This document shows, piece after piece, positions 27,189-36,058 of a stretch of DNA of 64,000 nt (position 1 is its first letter; each line of letters opens with the position of its first letter). A program made the translations under genes and the position numbers. The notes under the pieces were generated by a model. The model worked only from the letters and a program-made list of their open reading frames with translations. It made no database searches and was not told the DNA's origin. Source of the DNA: Bradyrhizobium sp. CB1650 (lineage in GTDB: Bacteria; Pseudomonadota; Alphaproteobacteria; Rhizobiales; Xanthobacteraceae); contig NZ_CP121695.1 of the NCBI RefSeq assembly GCF_029761915.1, positions 930,001-994,000 on the forward strand. The letters run 5' to 3'.

Positions 27189-28325
27189 ATGAGACGACGC
27201 CGCGTATTGCAACTCGGGCTCAGCGGGATCGCTGCGCTCGGCGCCGTTCCCCGGATCGGAGCGCAGAGGGCGATGGCTGCTGATAGCCACGAAACATTCG
27301 TCTACGTATCGAACGCTGGCACCAAGGACATCTATGTCCTCGGCATGAACCGCGATACCGGTGAGCTCACCATGGTCGAGAGGGCGCTGGTGCCCGGCGC
27401 GGAGAAGACGTCGCTGGTCAGCTTGCCGATGGCGCTGGCCCCAAACAAGCGCTTCATTTACGCGCAACTGCGTAGTGAGCCGTATCCGGTGTCGACGTTC
27501 TCCATCGACCACACCAGCGGGAAGCTCACCCATCTCGACGCGACGCCACTCGTCGATCAGATGGCCTACGTCAACGTCGATAAGACTGGCAAACACCTGC
27601 TCGGCGCGTCCTATACCGGTGCCAAGGTGGCAGTCTATCCGATCGACGCACGCTATATTGTCGAAGGCAAGGCGATCCAGATCATCGACACCAAGCCGAA
27701 GGCGCACTGCGTCTTCGTTGACGCCAGCAACAAACATGTCTATGTGCCGGTGCTCGGGGCCGACTACGTCATGCAGTTCAAGTTCGATGTCAACACCGGC
27801 ATGCTGAAGCCCAACGATCCGCCCACAGTCGCCACCAAGGCCGGCGCCGGTCCGCGCCATTTCACTATCCACCCGAATGGCAAATGGGGTTATCTCATCA
27901 CTGAGACGACCGCGACGATCGGCACCTATTCGATCGAAAAGGACAGTGGTACTCTTGTTGAGGTGGCATACGTCGACACCGGCGATTACAACCAAAAAGA
28001 TTCGGCCTTCGCATCCGACATCCATATCACGCCGAACGGCAAATTCCTTTATGGCGCCGTCCGCACAACCAGCATGCTGCATGGGTACAAGATCGATCCC
28101 GAAAAGGGCACGCTGACTGGGATCGGCAAATGGCCGACCGAGAAGACTCCGCGCGGCTTCAACATCGATCCGCGCGGCAAGTTCTTGCTCGCCGTGGGGA
28201 TGGATTCAGCGAGCCTGACTGTCCATGCGATCGACCAGGACAGTGGCGAGTTGAAGAACGTCAAGCAATATCCGATGGGCAAGCAGCCGAACTGGGTTGA
28301 GATCGTCGATAGGATCCGCGACTAG
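27189..28325 (+). CDS. Exported beta-propeller protein, 6-phosphogluconolactonase/YbhE-like
   Basis: A 378-residue protein with a Tat-like leader (MRRRRVLQLGLSGIAALGAV) and a seven-bladed propeller of repeated blade motifs: FVYVSNAGTKDIYVLGMNRD near the N-terminus, HVYVPVLGADYVMQFKFD, PRHFTIHPNGKWGYLITE, and PRGFNIDPRGKFLLAVGMDS near the C-terminus. The lactonase family (Pgl/YbhE) includes cytosolic 6-phosphogluconolactonases and exported homologues of unknown substrate. The signal sequence argues against a pentose-phosphate role here. AGGAGGG lies six bases before the ATG. It is transcribed alone between two cyclases. Confidence 0.85.
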   Translation: MRRRRVLQLGLSGIAALGAVPRIGAQRAMAADSHETFVYVSNAGTKDIYVLGMNRDTGELTMVERALVPGAEKTSLVSLPMALAPNKRFIYAQLRSEPYPVSTFSIDHTSGKLTHLDATPLVDQMAYVNVDKTGKHLLGASYTGAKVAVYPIDARYIVEGKAIQIIDTKPKAHCVFVDASNKHVYVPVLGADYVMQFKFDVNTGMLKPNDPPTVATKAGAGPRHFTIHPNGKWGYLITETTATIGTYSIEKDSGTLVEVAYVDTGDYNQKDSAFASDIHITPNGKFLYGAVRTTSMLHGYKIDPEKGTLTGIGKWPTEKTPRGFNIDPRGKFLLAVGMDSASLTVHAIDQDSGELKNVKQYPMGKQPNWVEIVDRIRD

Positions 28326-28585
28326 CCGCCCCTTATACTGGCGATGGAACTAGCTACTTGGCAGAAGAGGGGTATCCGTTCATCCAGGGTGAGGCCAAAC
28401 TGCTCGAAGTGCCGTTGAAGATCACTTCCGCAACGGGTCATTCTCGACAGAACCAGCCGGACCTGCCTGCCACCTAATGTCCGCCTTGACCTGCAAGCGA
28501 CCGAAGCACCACGTCGCAACCAGATAACGCGACGGGCCATGACCCGACATCTCAGGTCCGGTCGACAGCGGTTATCCAATGATCC

Positions 28586-31500
28586 CTAAATCGTGAACTC
28601 GGACAATGAAGCCTGCGCGCGGCGCTCGAAGATGACTGCACCCTGGCGCTTGGCGATATCGGCAGCGGTTGCGAAGGCTGATCGTGCCTCAGCCTTGTTG
28701 CCGCGGTCGAGCGCCAGAAGGCACGCGCCGCGCAGGCGATAGATCTCGGGCAGGTAGATGCCGATGCCGGCCTCGTCGATTCCTGCGATCGCGCGGTCGA
28801 GATGACCGAGCGCGTCCGCGGACCGTCCTGCGGCAAGCAGAACTTCGGCTGCGAGGCCAAGATAATATTGCGGCAGTGGACCGGCCGCTGTGGCGTTGGC
28901 GATCTCGGTATCGATCAGCCGCACGGCGTCTGCTGCGGCTGCGCCGTTTGCGGTGGCCCACCCGACCAGGATCAGGCTGCTGGCGCGCCATGGCGGCAGG
29001 CCGAACTTGTCGGCCAGCGCGGCCGCGCGATGGGCCGCCGCGTAGGCAGCCTCGCGGTCTCCGCCAAGCTGGTGGCCCATACCGGTGCTGTGCAGCCCGT
29101 GCGCAAGGCTGTTTGGATGATCGAGCATTTCGGCGAGTGCGATGGCTTGCGTGAATTGCTGTCTTGCGTAGTGTTCTTCACCCGACAATTGCCACGAATT
29201 GCCGCATTGCGCATGCGCGCAGACGCAGGGATCGTGGCCGCCAAACGCGTGCGCAAGGTGACGGTGCTGCGTCACATCATAAAGCGAGATGGCGTGCCGG
29301 CTGCCCTCGAGCACACCGCGGACATCGCCGCGAAAATGCGCGGTCGAAAGCTGGCAATGATAGGCTTCGAGCAACAACTCCCGATCGGCGGACTGTTGCG
29401 CGAGCGATACCAGTTCGTTGGCGCGGTCGCGCGCCAACGCCGTCTTGCGGCGGAGATTTGCGTTGATCCAAAGGCCCCATTTGGCCTGAAAGGATGCGGG
29501 GCGATCGCCGAGCTCCTCGCCGATCTCGGCGGCTTTGGTATAGGCCGTTTCGGCCTGCATACTCTGCAGGCCGTGCGCGACCACCGACGCCGAGCCAAGC
29601 TTCAGCCAGAAGTCCAGCTGTCGCCGCATGCCGTTCTGTGGCGGCAGGGTCTTGGCGAGCTCAAGACCCGCGGTGAAATGCGCAATCGCTTCCGCATAGG
29701 CCGAGCGACCCACGGCCTGGTCGCCGGCGCACATACGATAATCGCAAGCGAGAGAAGGTATCCCCGCTTCGCCGAAATGATAGGCCAGCAACTCCGGTTC
29801 GCGCGCCGCGAGATCGCCAAAACGTTGTTCCAGAGCCTGGGCGACGCGCCCGTGCCATGCCCGGCGGCGCATCAGCAACAGGCTTTCATAGGCGGCGTCA
29901 CGCACCAGCGCGTGCTTGAAGTTGAAGCTCCGCTCGAGGCCGCGCTCCTCGGGAAATACAATTCCCGCGGCGACCAGCTTTGCCAGCATGTCTTCCAGCT
30001 CGTCGTTGTCCTTGCCAGCAACCGCGTCCAGCAAGGCGAAGGTGAATTGCCGGCCGATCACCGCGGCAATTTGGGCCACCTCGCGCGCGCCGCCGAGGCG
30101 GTCGAGGCGGGCCATTAGCGAGTCCTTCAGTGTCGCCGGCACGGAATCCCCGCCCGCCGATTCCATTACGCTTCGGGTCAGCTCTTCGACGAACAGGGGC
30201 ACGCCATCGGTTTTGGCGATGATCGCGGCGACCGTGTCCGCCGCCAGTCCATGCGCGGCAGCGACGCTGGCGACCACCTGCATGCATTCGGGACGGCCGA
30301 GGCGTCCAAGCGTGATCAGCGTGGCGTGTGGCCTTGACAGCCAGGACGGGGTGAAGTCCGGCCGCGCCGACACCACGACAAGGAGCCGCGCGCGGCTGAT
30401 GCTGTCGGCCAATCGCGTCATCATTTCGAGCGTGGTCGCATCGATCCAGTGTGCGTCTTCCAGCACGATCAGCACCGGATCGTTGTCGCTGGTCCGCGTC
30501 ATGATCTCGATGGTGAGCGCGAGCGTCGCGGCCTTGCGCTGCGCCAGCGATGCGGCGGGAGCTGGCTCAGTCAGCGGGATCGACAACAGCTCGGCCAACA
30601 GCGGCAGCGCAGCCGGATTGGCGATGTGCCGCGCGGCAAGCAGGGCGCGGAGTTTCTCGGTGCGCGCATCCGGCGGATCGCCAGGCCCAAGGCCGGCGGC
30701 GCGGTTGAGATGCTGGATGACGGGGTAGAGCGCGCTGTCGCTGTGATAGGGAGAGCACTGCAGATTGATGCGTGCATGAGCTTCGGCTGCGAGCTCTTGC
30801 TGTAGCGCCTCGATCAAGTGCGATTTGCCGATGCCGGCTTCGCCGATCACGGTCAATATCTGGCCTTCGCCTTGCTGTGCCAGATGCCAGCGTTCGCGCA
30901 TCAGGCCCACTTCATGGGCCCGGCCGATCAGCGGCAGGCCTCCGGCGCGGATCGCCGCAAAGCGGCTTTCGATCGGGGTTTCCTTGCATACCTGCCAGGC
31001 CGACACCGGGCGGCTAAAGCCCTTCAGCTCGTGCTCGCCGAGGTGGGTAAGCTCGAAAAGGCCGCCTAACAGCTTTTGGGTCGACTCGCTGACGAGAATG
31101 CAGTTCGCGCTGGCGAGCGCCTGCAGCCTTGCCGCGAGGTTGGGCGTTTCACCGACGATGGTCCGCTCCTGCGCCATGCCGGTACCGATGATTTCGCCGA
31201 CCACGACGAGGCCGGTGGCGATGCCGATCCGCGCCTGCACGGTCGTGCCGTCAGGCAATTCAATTGCGCCGACTTCCGACAGAATTCCAATCCCGGCGCG
31301 GACGGCGCGCTCCGCCGCGTCCTCGAAGGCGCGCGGGAAACCGAAATAGGCCAGCACGCCATCACCCATGAACTTGGCGACGAAACCACCGTAACGCCCG
31401 ATCGCACCGGCCACCGCATCCTGGTATCGCCGGATCAGGCCGCCGAGCAGCTCCGGATCGAGCTGCGCCGACAGCGCCGTGGAGCCGACCATATCGGCGA

Positions 31501-31825
31501 ACATCACGGTCACTTGCCGCCGCTCGGCATCGCCAGGGCCGGATTTCTCCGCGGCATGCGATTTTTCGGCGGACGGGAGCGATGCGGCCGAAGCCGATTT
31601 GTCGAGCGAGGAAGGCTTGTCGAAGGAGGAAATCGGGGCCGCCTCGGAGCTGCGCGCCGCGATCGCCTTCAAAAGCCGGCGGCGATTGCCCAGGGACAGG
31701 CCTAGTTGCTCGAGATCGTGGTCATCAAGGTCGGGCAGAATATCCAGGTCAATGTCGTTCGCCTCGAACGCGTCGGCGTATTGCCCCAGATTGTTGCCCC
31801 GTAGCCAGTCGCGAAGATCGCTCAT
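28586..31825 (-). CDS. SAM / class III nucleotide cyclase / P-loop ATPase / TPR protein (2)
   Basis: A 1079-residue paralogue of the two other large cyclases. Domain order: SAM (1-60, WLRGNNLGQYADAFEANDID), a Ser/Ala-rich linker, class III cyclase (about 100-265; VMFADMVGSTALSAQLDPE and AKFMGDGVLAYFGF), ATPase with Walker A IGEAGIGKSHLIEAL (near 330) and Walker B VLIVLEDAHWIDATT (near 450), then TPR-like repeats. Both cyclase metal Asp residues are present. I chose the ATG at 31825 (MSDLRDWL), where the SAM domain starts. It is encoded convergently with the lactonase-like gene and is separated from it by about 260 bp. Confidence 0.92.
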   Translation of the reverse strand: MSDLRDWLRGNNLGQYADAFEANDIDLDILPDLDDHDLEQLGLSLGNRRRLLKAIAARSSEAAPISSFDKPSSLDKSASAASLPSAEKSHAAEKSGPGDAERRQVTVMFADMVGSTALSAQLDPELLGGLIRRYQDAVAGAIGRYGGFVAKFMGDGVLAYFGFPRAFEDAAERAVRAGIGILSEVGAIELPDGTTVQARIGIATGLVVVGEIIGTGMAQERTIVGETPNLAARLQALASANCILVSESTQKLLGGLFELTHLGEHELKGFSRPVSAWQVCKETPIESRFAAIRAGGLPLIGRAHEVGLMRERWHLAQQGEGQILTVIGEAGIGKSHLIEALQQELAAEAHARINLQCSPYHSDSALYPVIQHLNRAAGLGPGDPPDARTEKLRALLAARHIANPAALPLLAELLSIPLTEPAPAASLAQRKAATLALTIEIMTRTSDNDPVLIVLEDAHWIDATTLEMMTRLADSISRARLLVVVSARPDFTPSWLSRPHATLITLGRLGRPECMQVVASVAAAHGLAADTVAAIIAKTDGVPLFVEELTRSVMESAGGDSVPATLKDSLMARLDRLGGAREVAQIAAVIGRQFTFALLDAVAGKDNDELEDMLAKLVAAGIVFPEERGLERSFNFKHALVRDAAYESLLLMRRRAWHGRVAQALEQRFGDLAAREPELLAYHFGEAGIPSLACDYRMCAGDQAVGRSAYAEAIAHFTAGLELAKTLPPQNGMRRQLDFWLKLGSASVVAHGLQSMQAETAYTKAAEIGEELGDRPASFQAKWGLWINANLRRKTALARDRANELVSLAQQSADRELLLEAYHCQLSTAHFRGDVRGVLEGSRHAISLYDVTQHRHLAHAFGGHDPCVCAHAQCGNSWQLSGEEHYARQQFTQAIALAEMLDHPNSLAHGLHSTGMGHQLGGDREAAYAAAHRAAALADKFGLPPWRASSLILVGWATANGAAAADAVRLIDTEIANATAAGPLPQYYLGLAAEVLLAAGRSADALGHLDRAIAGIDEAGIGIYLPEIYRLRGACLLALDRGNKAEARSAFATAADIAKRQGAVIFERRAQASLSEFTI

Positions 31826-31958
31826 GCAGTCGGCCCCCCAGCTTCCCGGAAGGCAGATTGCCACACTTTTATAGAACTTGGGGACTGGATTTCGATGAGC
31901 GCAAGCAAGGGACGTGCCTGAAGGCCGCCAATGGGTCAAAACCGGCGATCCTTGTACG

Positions 31959-32099
31959 CCCTAAAGAAAAGCGGCCCCGGCCGTGGGGTTTCTGGGGTGA
32001 TGGGGAGGCCGGGGCCGTCGGAGGTCCTTGGCGGTAATGAGTCGCCAAGCATCGGGAGCATAGGTGATTTCGGACGTCAGCTCTGTTCGCTTTGGGACG
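31959..32099. repeat. Structured dispersed repeat, copy 2
   Basis: Second copy of the element at 16180-16312. Here the GC stem is perfect (GGCCCCGGCC with GGCCGGGGCC) around a 24-base G-rich loop, and the second hairpin reads CTTGGCG-GTAATGAGT-CGCCAAG. The loops differ from copy 1 while the stems hold, which argues for a structured RNA or DNA element. It lies upstream of a small plus-strand gene. Confidence 0.75.
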
Positions 32100-32139
32100 T
32101 TGGGCATACCGTTCTATTCGGGGAACGGAGCACGCCGCG

Positions 32140-32304
32140 ATGAAAGACATGCAGGCTCAGTTGGAAAAGCTTCGCAAGGACGCGGCGGAGTGCGCCCTGA
32201 TCCGAGACCTCGCGACCGACCCAAAGAAACGAGAGCTTTTCACAAGGCTGGCCGATCATCTGTCAGTTCTGGCAGTCGTCAGAATGGACACCACTCGTAG
32301 GTGA
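32140..32304 (+). CDS. Small hypothetical protein, possibly frameshifted at its end
   Basis: A 54-residue frame starting MKDMQAQLEKLRKDAAECAL then IRDLATDPKKRELFTRLADHL. I recall the same core in small rhizobial proteins of unknown function. The final residues (AVVRMDTTRR) look unlike the usual tail, so a late frameshift is possible. The start at 32140 was chosen over the upstream in-frame ATG because of the family-like N-terminus. It sits just after the structured repeat. Confidence 0.5.
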   Translation: MKDMQAQLEKLRKDAAECALIRDLATDPKKRELFTRLADHLSVLAVVRMDTTRR

Positions 32305-32564
32305 AGGTGAGGCGCTTCCGACCTTCGGTGACAGTCCGGTCGCACTTCCCCTGCTTAACTTCGAGGATCTCCGGGCCGGGCGAATACTCGCCTTCACTCG
32401 CGCAGCGCATGGTCAGGCTGCATAGCGCATTTCCCGAAGCTTAATCTCGGTTTCGTATTTGGAGCCTTCCGTCAATTTTGTGGCTCGCGGCTTGCGCCAG
32501 CTACCTGTTGCAGACAATCTTATCATCTATTTTAACTTGTATTTGTGGTGTGATGGGGGCGAGC

Positions 32565-32795
32565 ATGCAGCGCCGGCTTGCGGCAGTATTGGCTGCGGAC
32601 GTGGTCGGGTATAGCCGGCTGATGGGAACGGACGAGATTGGGACGCTCAAATCTCTCAAGTCGCACCGTCGCGAATTGGTCGATCGAGGGATTGCGGAGC
32701 ATCGGGGACGGATCGTTAAGACATCCAACCTTGCATGGCCCACAATGTGGCCCCCGTTCCCCGGCGGGGGCTTTCAGATTCGGACGCTGTCATAA
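32565..32795 (+). pseudogene. Truncated class III cyclase N-terminus
   Basis: From the ATG at 32565 the frame reads MQRRLAAVLAADVVGYSRLM, then an EIGTLKSLKSHRRELVDRG segment and HRGRIVKT, the first third of a class III nucleotide cyclase domain including the first metal Asp. After VKTS (about 32724) the sequence switches to unrelated residues, losing the GDG element and everything after it. The product would be inactive. This is the fourth cyclase-derived sequence in about 18 kb, but it belongs to a different subfamily from the three large proteins (no SAM domain). Confidence 0.75.
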
Positions 32796-32980
32796 AACCT
32801 TTAAGCCAATTTGCTCAACGAGATCTGTCGGCCATCGCCACTGCCTATGGGGCAGGGAAGTTTAATGTGGCCGCAAGGGGCCGTCTGAATTTTAGAGCTA
32901 GGCAGGCGGCCCCGCTGGCGCCTTACTTTGGTGGAATCTGGCCGTGGCGCACGCGCCTCTGCGCTTTCGGATTTTTTCCC

Positions 32981-33085
32981 TTAGCGGACCAGCACTGCGA
33001 TGGCGGCCATAAACCCCAGCACCAGCAAGGTACCAGCCGCGAGGGCGACAAGGTCGATCGACGGGTTGTGGAAGTGAAGGCGCAT
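32981..33085 (-). CDS. 34-residue single-span membrane peptide
   Basis: ATG at 33083-33085, preceded on the minus strand by a perfect AGGAGG five bases upstream. The product begins MRLHFHNPSIDLVALAAGTL and ends with a hydrophobic stretch plus VR. It has one clear membrane helix (residues about 10-32). The opposite strand has a longer open frame, but that frame lacks a ribosome-binding site. Function unknown. Confidence 0.65.
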   Translation of the reverse strand: MRLHFHNPSIDLVALAAGTLLVLGFMAAIAVLVR

Positions 33086-33334
33086 TGTCGCCTCCTGTAT
33101 TGCCCCCGCATCAAGGCCCCGCCGCCACCTTCGAGGGGCATAAGCACCCCAGCGACGGGACCCATGCGGGCCCCGGGGAAAGAGCCCGCGCTAAAGCAAC
33201 GGTCGCGGTGGACGATCCGTTCCTTGGCTCAAATAGGGTAAGAGAACCAGCATTTAGCCGGTTCAAATAAGCAATTTGGCAATTCAAAATGAACCATCGA
33301 TATATAGACCATCCTAAATGAACTGGAGGGTCTC

Positions 33335-33715
33335 ATGTGCTACGTCAGAGCTTATCTCAGGGCCTCCACCGACGAGCAGGACGCGCGAGCAGGTCGAGAC
33401 CTTCGCCTCGATTTGCCTACATCGTGGATGATGGCGACTCGCGGCGGCGACTTCATCGCCCGCATGTTCGAGGCCATCAACGGCATGCTCCTCGACATGC
33501 TCGCCGCGGTCGCGCGCAAGGACTATGACGACCGGCGCCGCCGGCAGGCTCAGGGACAGGCCAAGGCGAAGGCAGAGGGTCGCCGCGCGGAGGACGTAGA
33601 GCGCAACGCCGCCATTGGCCGCATGCTCGCCGCTGGCCAGAGCTGGAGCACCATCCAGGCCGCCACCGGCTGCAGCCGTGCCACCATCGCTAAGATCGCC
33701 AAGCGCGCTGCCTGA
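33335..33715 (+). pseudogene. Serine recombinase (resolvase) with internal deletion
   Basis: The frame starts MCYVRAYLRASTDEQDARAG, which contains the catalytic-Ser strand (RAST) of serine recombinases. It then jumps directly to LDLPTSWMMATRGGDFIARM and the C-terminal HTH (WSTIQAATGCSRATIAKIAK). Roughly the middle 70 residues of the catalytic domain are absent, although the frame is kept. It probably has no recombinase activity but may still bind DNA. AT-rich DNA precedes it (33250-33330). Confidence 0.8.
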
Positions 33716-33766
33716 AGTTACCGCCTGAGAACTTCAACCAACGGCACGCCACGCGGGCCGTTTTAT

Positions 33767-34036
33767 TTGATCGCCACCGCAGACCGCGAGCCCGGCCCGG
33801 CTGTGCGCTGGCGTGACCTCAGCCGGCTTTCGACACCCGCCAAGAGGAAGGCCGCTGCCATCACCGCGATATTAACGGGGAATCCTTCTCACCTGGACAG
33901 GCTGAACCGAGACTTCGGCGAATGGGAGCGGCTGAATTGGAAGTCTGAAACCGTCAAGGCGATGAAGGCGAACGAGGCCGCTAAGAAGCCAATGGCGATG
34001 CCGCACCGTGAACGATTCTATTCTACCGGACTCTGA
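33767..34036 (+). CDS. Hypothetical protein, uncertain start
   Basis: An 89-residue frame beginning at TTG 33767 with RLSTPAKRKAAAITAILTGN and DFGEWERLNWKSETVKAMKA, ending RERFYSTGL. It is charged and helical, with no recognised family. It starts 51 bp after the recombinase remnant and might be part of the same mobile scar. No strong ribosome-binding site was seen. Confidence 0.35.
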   Translation: MIATADREPGPAVRWRDLSRLSTPAKRKAAAITAILTGNPSHLDRLNRDFGEWERLNWKSETVKAMKANEAAKKPMAMPHRERFYSTGL

Positions 34037-34079
34037 GTGCCCGCTAGTGGCGCCAACCGTCTTTGTCGAGGTCTATCCT

Positions 34080-34292
34080 CTAGCCCTCCGGCGGGCGCGG
34101 TGTATCTCCACTCGCCGGCAGGTTACAGACAGGGCACGGCGCGCCGGCCGCGCCGCAGCCGCAGGCGTGCAGGCCTGCCCAAGGGCGGTCCGGATGCGCT
34201 TCGCACACCCGTCGCACCGGTAGCAATTGACCGGGTGTCCTTCCTGCTTGCTCCGGATCGGCATTGCGGATCAGCTCCGTTCTCGAGGGCAA
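34080..34292 (-). pseudogene. Frameshifted small Cys-rich (zinc-ribbon-like) protein
   Basis: One minus-strand frame ends HACGCGAAGAPCPVCNLPAS, and an overlapping frame reads VNCYRCDGCAKR just upstream. Joined by a single frameshift they would make a small protein with two Cys pairs, like zinc-ribbon proteins seen in rhizobial islands. As it stands neither frame has all the Cys. Family name unknown. Confidence 0.4.
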
Positions 34293-34399
34293 CTATACCG
34301 CCAGTGTGCGAAAGCGGACAGAACTGATTGCCGAGTTCTCCTAGGCTTTTAGCGGCCTCGTCATCGCAGCGCCGGAGGCTGCTCTTCCGCGCTCGCAAA

Positions 34400-34561
34400 A
34401 TGGCTCCTCTCGGCATCGCACTGATCGCGATCGGCGCCGCACTCGTGTGCGTCGGCTTCATCTTCTGGCGCCGACGCGACGAGCAGATCGACGAAGTCGA
34501 TCGTCCAAGGAGATTTCCCCCGTCGAAGATCCTGGAATCGCGGAAGTGCTCAGCCGACTGA
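34400..34561 (+). CDS. Small single-span membrane protein
   Basis: From the ATG at 34400 the product starts MAPLGIALIAIGAALVCVGF and continues IFWRRRDEQIDEVDRPRRFP. It is one hydrophobic helix followed by a charged cytoplasmic tail, 53 residues in all. The frame is open further upstream without a better start. The residual frame after its stop (to about 34612) looks coding-like (MEPEIRDEREHRKL), so the gene may have been longer before a mutation. Confidence 0.45.
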   Translation: MAPLGIALIAIGAALVCVGFIFWRRRDEQIDEVDRPRRFPPSKILESRKCSAD

Positions 34562-34612
34562 ATGCGATGGAGCCGGAGATCCGCGACGAGCGCGAACATC
34601 GTAAGCTTTGAG

Positions 34613-34990
34613 AGGTGATGCCGCCGTCGTCACCGAGCCGGCGCCCTTGCGGATGCCGAAGCGCAAGCGACGCATCGTGCGGTGATTCACGGATCGCGTG
34701 TTGCACTGAAATGGTTCATTTGAAGGCTGTTTGTGCTGACAAATTTCGGCGCGATGCCGAAGCAGGTTCGGTGACGGCTACCGACAACCTGCCTGCGTTC
34801 TCTCCGTAAGACCGCGCCAGAGCCTTACCAACGCGCGCACCGCGGAGCTGTGCGCGGCGCGGATCGGTCACCGGGACGGCGACGGCGCAGCGCAAAACGT
34901 TCCCCCTTTGAAGTATATTTGATCCGCGATTGAAACGCGCACTGCCGCTCGTTGGTTGGAGGGTAATGGAAACTACTCTCGGAGATCCCC
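34613..34990. other. 378-bp stretch with no supported gene
   Basis: Short open frames on both strands have no ribosome-binding sites or recognisable domains. The right end holds the GGAGATCCCC start region of the small peptide gene at 34991. Confidence 0.35.
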
Positions 34991-35083
34991 ATGACCGACG
35001 GGGATATGCTCGTCCTGGCCGGATTGGCCGGCTTCGCGTGGTGGACATACGTCTTTCTGCCTCTGGTCTATTTCTACAGCTGA
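34991..35083 (+). CDS. 30-residue single-span membrane peptide
   Basis: ATG at 34991 with GGAG nine bases upstream encodes MTDGDMLVLAGLAGFAWWTY plus ten mostly hydrophobic residues and TGA. Almost the entire length is one membrane helix rich in aromatic residues. Its style matches the other two tiny membrane peptides in this window, but the sequences are unrelated. Confidence 0.55.
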   Translation: MTDGDMLVLAGLAGFAWWTYVFLPLVYFYS

Positions 35084-35387
35084 GGACGGGTTGTTTGGTG
35101 GAGGTTCTGCCGCTTTTGGAGCTCAGCAAGCTACGGCAAGCTGCTGACGCCGAGCGCGTTTCCGCGCGCTGATACGCCTCTCCTAGTAGAAGCATCGTCG
35201 CCGTCCCCAATGGGGTTGTAAGCTCGTGGGAACCGTGAAGGGGACCAAGCTTTGGGCAGGCGATTGTGTCACAACGTCAGAGCTCAGGGGCAGTACACCT
35301 GCCACCGAACCCGCCGCGCCGGAAACACCTCCCGAAGCACCTGACAAACAGTAGGCAGTCGAGATCGCGCCGGGAGGAAGTTTTTTG
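35084..35387. other. 304-bp intergenic stretch
   Basis: No gene recognised. The minus-strand frame covering 35183-35467 lacks a ribosome-binding site. GGGAGGAAG at its right end serves the next ORF. Confidence 0.35.
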
Positions 35388-35621
35388 ATGTCCAACCGAG
35401 AAAAAGATGCGACGCTAAAGCGCGAAGCAACCGTCGAACAGTTATTGCGGCGTGCGGCCAGGCGCACCCCTCCAAGCCAAGCCTTTTCAGTAGTCCCTTA
35501 CGCCCAGGAGACAGACGCGAATCGCGAGTTTGCGCCGGATCGCGATGCGGACGCTATCGTATGGTTCCTTCCGATATTCATGGTCGCTCATGCAATCTGC
35601 GTGAAGATCGGCGCCATCTAG
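35388..35621 (+). CDS. Small hypothetical protein
   Basis: A 77-residue frame with a strong GGGAGGAAG seven bases before ATG 35388. It starts MSNREKDATLKREATVEQLL, a charged amphipathic helix with RRAARR. The C-terminus is hydrophobic (AIVWFLPIFMVAHAICVKIG), so it could be membrane-associated. No family recognised. Confidence 0.5.
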   Translation: MSNREKDATLKREATVEQLLRRAARRTPPSQAFSVVPYAQETDANREFAPDRDADAIVWFLPIFMVAHAICVKIGAI

Positions 35622-35770
35622 CTCACGGCATGTGTGTGACCGCCCACAGGCGGAGGCCGCCATCCGAAAGGCGCCATTGCTTTCGCGCGCCCGTTCCGGT
35701 TGAGATCGCCCTGGCAGAGGGCAGGAATAGTGTTCAGCAAGAAGGGGCAGGCTCTAGCGCAGAATTTGGA

Positions 35771-36058
35771 ATGCCCAGCGGCGACAAGCTAAAGAGTGAG
35801 ATTGCCACGCTACTAAAACCAGGATCAAACGGATCAGGACCTGAAAGTTTCACCCGCTTTCGAGCTCTGCTTATGAATCGGGGCGAGGACTGGCACCGTC
35901 TAATGGACGCCGGTAAGCACGTTGCGGCGGCACTTCCTAGTTTCGTATCGATCGACGAGGCCCTGCATTACCTCTCCGATGATCCAGATGCCGTCCTTAT
36001 AGGCAAATATGCGATCGCCTGGCCGGCGAGCTCGACGCCAGGAAGGCCGTTGACCTGA
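35771..36058 (+). CDS. Hypothetical protein truncated at a recombination junction
   Basis: From the ATG at 35771 the frame reads MPSGDKLKSEIATLLKPGSN, with RFRALLMNRGEDWHRLMDAG and FVSIDEALHYLSDDPDAVLI further on, a helical soluble protein of no known family. At about 36012 (GKYAIA) it runs into sequence that in another frame encodes the histidine kinase HAMP/HisKA region, and it stops soon after. It is probably the 5' part of a gene cut by the same event that beheaded the kinase. Confidence 0.4.
   Translation: MPSGDKLKSEIATLLKPGSNGSGPESFTRFRALLMNRGEDWHRLMDAGKHVAAALPSFVSIDEALHYLSDDPDAVLIGKYAIAWPASSTPGRPLT

Noticed and set aside
28481..28575. Degenerate match between 28481-28575 and 22190-22280 as a repeat element
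   Set aside because: The shared words (TGCAAGCGACCGA, ACGCGA..GGCC) are short and diverged; probably common relic intergenic sequence of the lineage rather than a defined element.
32735..33241. A 168-residue plus-strand frame
   Set aside because: No ribosome-binding site or domain; it is covered on the minus strand by a small gene with a perfect AGGAGG.
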